From contig NW_001798983.1 of NCBI RefSeq assembly GCF_000165425.1, positions 127,259-191,258 of the forward strand: a stretch of DNA of 64,000 nucleotides. The letters are read 5' to 3'. This DNA comes from Paramecium tetraurelia (Eukaryota; Ciliophora; Oligohymenophorea; Peniculida; Parameciidae). The position numbers were made by a program, and so were the translations under genes. Positions 60,180-64,000 of this stretch are shown one piece after another. The notes under the pieces were generated by a model. The model saw only the letters and a program-made list of their open reading frames with translations. It was not told where the DNA came from and ran no database searches. Position 1 is the first letter of the stretch; each line of letters opens with the position of its first letter.

Positions 60180-61604
60180 ATGGCAACAGGCTACGACAGA
60201 ATTGACCAAGAAACACTCAGGAGAGACGATCAACTTAATGGGTTGTTGTAGAGAATCAGATAAGATGTGATGAACGGATATGTTGTGGAGGTCAAAACTA
60301 GAGCCAATTCATATAATTAAGTAAGGAAATTGATCAAATTAGTTAGAGAATAATTCTAAGTAAAGTTCTGGATTACCCTCTATGAGCAATTCAATAGTTA
60401 AACATCCTCTGATTCAATAAAATGATTAACGCAAAGATTTAGATGAAATTGCTGTAATTTCATAACGAGATCAATTATAAATGCTAAACCATTCCAAAGC
60501 ACTTGGCTTTTCCCCTCCCAAAGTCAAAAGTGAAATAGTCAAGCCAGTTGTCGTCAACCAAGAATTGTCTCCCCAATAAACTCATCATTCAATTCCATAG
60601 AAAGAAGAACCTGCCCCTCAAAAAACCATCTCCCAACAATTGGATGAAATAGAAACGAATGCAGATACAGGTGATTGTTATAACAACATTAAAATCTTGA
60701 AGAAAATCAACGCTTAGCTCTAACAGTCAATGAAAGAAAGCATTCTAGATTGCAACCATTTATTCAGTTAGGCAATATAGACTGTTAGAACCATGTGTTT
60801 ATTGACCAGATTCTATAAGTAGGTAGGGGATTTCAAAAATGCTATCAAATAGTTGAAGGCTATCTAGAAATAATTCAAGATATTAGAACCAAATTTAGTT
60901 GGAAAAATTCTTATAGAATTGGGAAAGTTGCACTTTCTAAATCAAGCCTATTAGAGTGCTCAATCTTCATATTATATGGCTCTCTAGCATTACGAAAAAT
61001 TGGAATGGAAATCTGAAATAGCTCATATATTGCTTCTGATGGCAAAATTACATGCTTGGACAAGTACTTATTAATTAAACCATAGAAAATTTTGATTTAT
61101 CAAAAAAATTAATCTATGGATCAATAGCCCTCCTAAAAGAGTTCCTTCCAGAGGATCATGAATAAATAGCTGAAGCTTATGTTGCATTAGGCGAATGCAG
61201 CTATATTTCTAAAAATTCAGAGGAAGCTATCGAATTTCTGATGAAGGCTGTTAAAATAAAATATCAAATATACAAAGATTACAAGCATCTTAAATTTGTT
61301 GAAGTATTCAATCTTTTAGGACTGAGCTATGGATTAGTACCTGATATACAACAATCACTCAACTATTTTATCTAAGCATTATAATGCTTTCAGTATATCT
61401 CAAAATTTATTTAGGTAAAATTGTGTGTAACGAGCCTAAATTCTTAATAATATATCTGTGATCTATCAAGCATAAGGAGATGTAGACAAAGCAAGCAAAT
61501 GTCATTCTAAAGCCAAGGAAATCTACTCAACTTTCTTACCAAATTAGCATAGTTAGATGTAAAGATTAGTTTTAAATTAAACATGTCTAACTCCTCCTAT
61601 GTGA
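60180..61604 (+). CDS. TPR-repeat protein
   Basis: ATG 60180 (MATGYDRIDQETLRRDDQLN); introns of 22 nt (about 60321), 22 nt (about 61062) and 22 nt (about 61395); TGA 61602-61604. N-terminal third polar and Ser/Pro/Gln-rich. TPR-like helix pairs follow: NHLFSQAIQTVRTMCLLTRF, YKQVGDFKNAIKQLKAIQKQ, FLNQAYQSAQSSYYMALQHY, AEAYVALGECSYISKNSEEA, NLLGLSYGLVPDIQQSLNYF, ILNNISVIYQAQGDVDKASK. Protein-protein interaction scaffold; partner unknown. Confidence 0.8.
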
Positions 61605-61639
61605 ATCAAATATTTAATATTTAATATATATATATAACA

Positions 61640-62811
61640 TCATTATTCTTCTTCTATTTCCTTCTGAATCTCCCTTGCCAATTGTCTAATTTATTAAGAA
61701 ACATCAATCATTCCCGATTTTTGTATCTTCTCAAACCAAACTAAGGCTGCCTTTTTATTTGTTTTGATCTTATCTGCACCTTCCCAATACATCATTCCAG
61801 CATTAAACTACATGTATCCGATATTTTCATACCTAAGATAATGGGAATCCCAAGTTTCCAGCATGAGTAAACCATGCCAAAGCCTTAAAGTCATCCTTCT
61901 TCGTTATTCTGCCTTCTCTGTATATGACACCTAGATTGTGTTAAGCATCTAGTAGCCCCATTTCAGCTGCTTTCTTGGTGTAATGGAATTCTAAATTGTG
62001 ATCCTTCTCGCAAACTATTCCCTCTCGATGACTAATAATAAAATAACTTAGAATTTACAATTTTGCTAATTTAAAGAATGCCTAAGGGTTTTCATAAGCT
62101 GCAGCAATGAAATAGCACTCAAGTGCAAATTTCAAATCTATTCCTCCTGGAGTATCACCTCTTTCTGCCATCTCTCCAATATAATAGTAAGAATGGGGGA
62201 ATTCATTCTCAGCGCAATCATAAAATAATTTATATGCTTCCTTTAATAATTTCTCTCTATCTTTTCTTTATTTTGATTGCATCATATTCATTGCTACTTT
62301 ATACATTTCCTTGGCCACTAAATGTTAAGCTGGTTTATTCCCCTTATTTGCTAATTCTAATAGTTGGTGTTGGGCATCATCAAATTTGGCTTGATCTCCT
62401 TTTTGTGATGCATCTAGTTTTTTCAGATATGACAAATAATATTCAGTATTCAATTTTTCAGGCTCATCAACAGCATTCTTTTTTGCATGAGTTAAAAATA
62501 ATTATGTAATTTGCTCATTTTTTGGAGTGTCTAACTAAAATTAAACTTATATCTATACACATAGATCCAACAAATTATTCCACTGCAGCAACACATAAAT
62601 AATGAGATTTGACTGAAGATAACACCTATTCAACCAAAGGAAATTAATAGGCCCTTTCAGTCACAGATTTCATATCAAAAATGATTTTCTATATGGCTAA
62701 TTTCAACTCTTCATTTTCAACTTGGGCATTCATAATTTGATCTGTCAATTTGTAATAGTCTACTTGTTTATCTGTCGAAAATCTGAATAGTCGAAATATT
62801 TTTCTAAACAT
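61640..62811 (-). CDS. Sel1-repeat protein with probable mitochondrial leader
   Basis: ATG 62811 gives MFRKIFRLFRFSTDKQ, an Arg/Phe-rich amphipathic leader followed by FSTDK, typical of a mitochondrial presequence. A coiled-coil region follows (DQIMNAQVENEELKLAIQKI). The C-terminal half has Sel1-like repeats, for example KAAEMGLLDAQHNLGVIYRE, KALAWFTHAGN, YMQFNAGMMYWEGADKIKTN and KKAALVWFEKIQKSGMIDVS; the end is EIQKEIEEEQ at TGA 61640-61642. Several 22-28 nt introns are needed. Sel1 proteins are adaptors; the leader suggests a mitochondrial job (inference). Confidence 0.75.
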
Positions 62812-63534
62812 ATTATAATAATTATTAATAAAAAAAGACATGTAATAAGCATCTATGGATAAATAATCATTAAACGCTATCTGATCTTTATGAGAATAAC
62901 TTGTCTACTAATTTGTCTTAAGCTTTTTATTTTAAGAATTATTTCGAATTTGTTTTGTTCATTATTTTATTATTAATTAGTCCATACGGATCATTTACTT
63001 TTATACTACGCTTTCTTTCCCCTTAAGCTGATACAACACTACATCTTGAATTAGTTCTGCTCTCCCTTGTAATATTCATTGATTTCTCCTTTAAAGGGAT
63101 AATCAATTTATATTGCATTGAATTCGCACTCTATGCATGTTTCAGTTTATTAGTATTATTGAATTAACTAATAATACTGAGTATTTTTGAATAGTCTTAA
63201 GCATTTGCTTAGGTCAATTATTTCAAGCTTTTATTTGGTAACTTAATAGATTGAGTCATTTGGCTATTGTCTTGAGTTGTTGTCGTATGAGTATTGCGTC
63301 TTTATGTGATATTGGTGGTTATCTTAATAGGTTGCTTGAGAAATCCCTTAAAGTCATCAAAGTAATAAGAAGGCATCGAGATTTCCCTTTTTTTTATTTT
63401 CTATGGCATTCTCAAAGTTCCATTGTTCCCAATATCTGGATTAAAGAACTAAGCTGTTTGTTAAAATTGTGCAAAGCTCTAATCAATACAAGACATTCAA
63501 AAAATGTGATTGTTAAAAATATAAATTACACATC
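62812..63534. other. Intergenic region
   Basis: About 720 nt without a supported gene. A + strand 99-codon frame at 63251-63550 has no TAA/TAG but no recognisable family, and overlaps the end of the next gene. A short inverted repeat sits at 63152-63178. Confidence 0.35.
63152..63178. repeat. Perfect 9-bp inverted repeat (hairpin)
   Basis: AGTATTATT, a 9-nt spacer and AATAATACT form a perfect stem. Purely A/T-rich apart from one G-C pair, so such stems are expected by chance in this DNA. No role is claimed. Confidence 0.5.
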
Positions 63535-64000
63535 TCAATTATACTATTAAGGCATTTTATATTCGAAATCACCCAGTTTCTCTCTCCTTATGTAACCAAC
63601 GTATGGCATCACCTCTATCCAGACTTCAAAATTCACTGTAGCATTACGCAGCTATTTATGAATATCTTTGAGTGGATATTCTGCTCTTTAATTTTTCAGA
63701 ACAAGCTAAAATGACTAATAGATTTACCTTTGATGAAGTGCTCCAACTGCTGGGGTCATCTGGTCTAGAAATGATTTTATCATATATCACACAATCTGAT
63801 TCATACTAATACTTCGATAAAATAAGCATACTCCTTTCTATTAATGCTCATGATGGACATTCACATACAAAAACAATTACTTTAAATTCCAATTGTACAC
63901 AGGCTCAAAATCTAAATATTATACGTGTATCAAAAACCTGCCTCCAAGGAGAATTTAAATGTCACCTAATCCCAATCAGTTGCACCTCCATTATAATAAG
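63535..64000 (-). CDS. Signal peptidase complex subunit 3 (SPC22/23), 5' end outside window
   Basis: ER membrane accessory subunit of signal peptidase. Stop TGA 63535-63537. Coding runs to the right edge. Landmarks: YLDFEPVYNWNLKQLFLYVN (family 'DLxPxFNWNxKQLFVYV'), a 26-nt intron, YESDCVIYDKIISRPDD (family 'NxVVxWDKII'), a 22-nt intron, AEYPLKDIHKQLRNATVNFE and VWIEVMPYVGYIRREKLGDF (family 'V..n.MPxvG'). The N-terminal TM anchor is outside the window. The spacing of conserved blocks matches SPCS3 well. Confidence 0.82.

Noticed and set aside
63251-63550. 99-codon + strand frame without TAA/TAG.
   Set aside because: No recognisable features, overlaps the end of the SPCS3-like gene on the other strand, and 5' context is AT spacer.

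Overview
This window looks like ciliate macronuclear DNA, most probably Paramecium. Genes stay open only if TAA and TAG are read as glutamine and TGA is the sole stop. The DNA is very AT-rich and gene-dense on both strands. Nearly every multi-exon gene becomes continuous after removing introns of about 20-30 nt that run GTA...TAG (some end CAG or AAG). All exon calls were made by hand from frame continuity, so coding spans are more reliable than individual splice sites. No tRNA, rRNA, CRISPR array, transposon, virus-like element or telomeric end was recognised.

Layout. 1-359: tail of a gene cut by the window edge. 820-7366: two divergent EAG/CNG-type K+ channel genes; a third lies at 23722-26799. 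7424-15170: an adaptor-like helical protein (tentative), a membrane protein, ribosomal protein eS12, an Epl1-like chromatin protein, syntaxin 5, and small genes with partly unresolved exons. 15226-22930: a Cache-TPR-vWA membrane sensor, two coiled-coil proteins and a RhoGAP. 27729-36658: a RING/SPRY protein, a multi-pass membrane protein, an RBR-like membrane protein, PP2A B55, a potato-inhibitor-I family protease inhibitor, eS27 and another membrane protein. 36959-46520: an MGC-initiated coiled-coil protein, a hybrid histidine kinase, a 66-nt assembly gap (40504-40569), a membrane J-protein, a tandem pair of an unrecognised family, a centrin and a second Cache sensor. 47364-64000: adenylate-kinase-like protein, SNF1-like kinase, 3-hydroxyisobutyrate-dehydrogenase-like enzyme, two tandem hybrid histidine kinases 16 nt apart, a class I histone deacetylase with an apparent frameshift, a PH-kinase, TPR and Sel1 proteins, and signal peptidase subunit 3 cut by the right edge.

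Themes. Signalling dominates: three ion channels, three histidine kinases with receiver domains, two Cache sensors, two Ser/Thr kinases, a RhoGAP and a phosphatase subunit. The rest is housekeeping. There is no operon logic; neighbours seem functionally unrelated apart from the two tandem duplications. The best leads are the Cache-TPR-vWA architecture, the predicted Arg-P1 inhibitor, the P-loop-less adenylate kinase relative, the uncharacterised tandem family and the frameshifted deacetylase.
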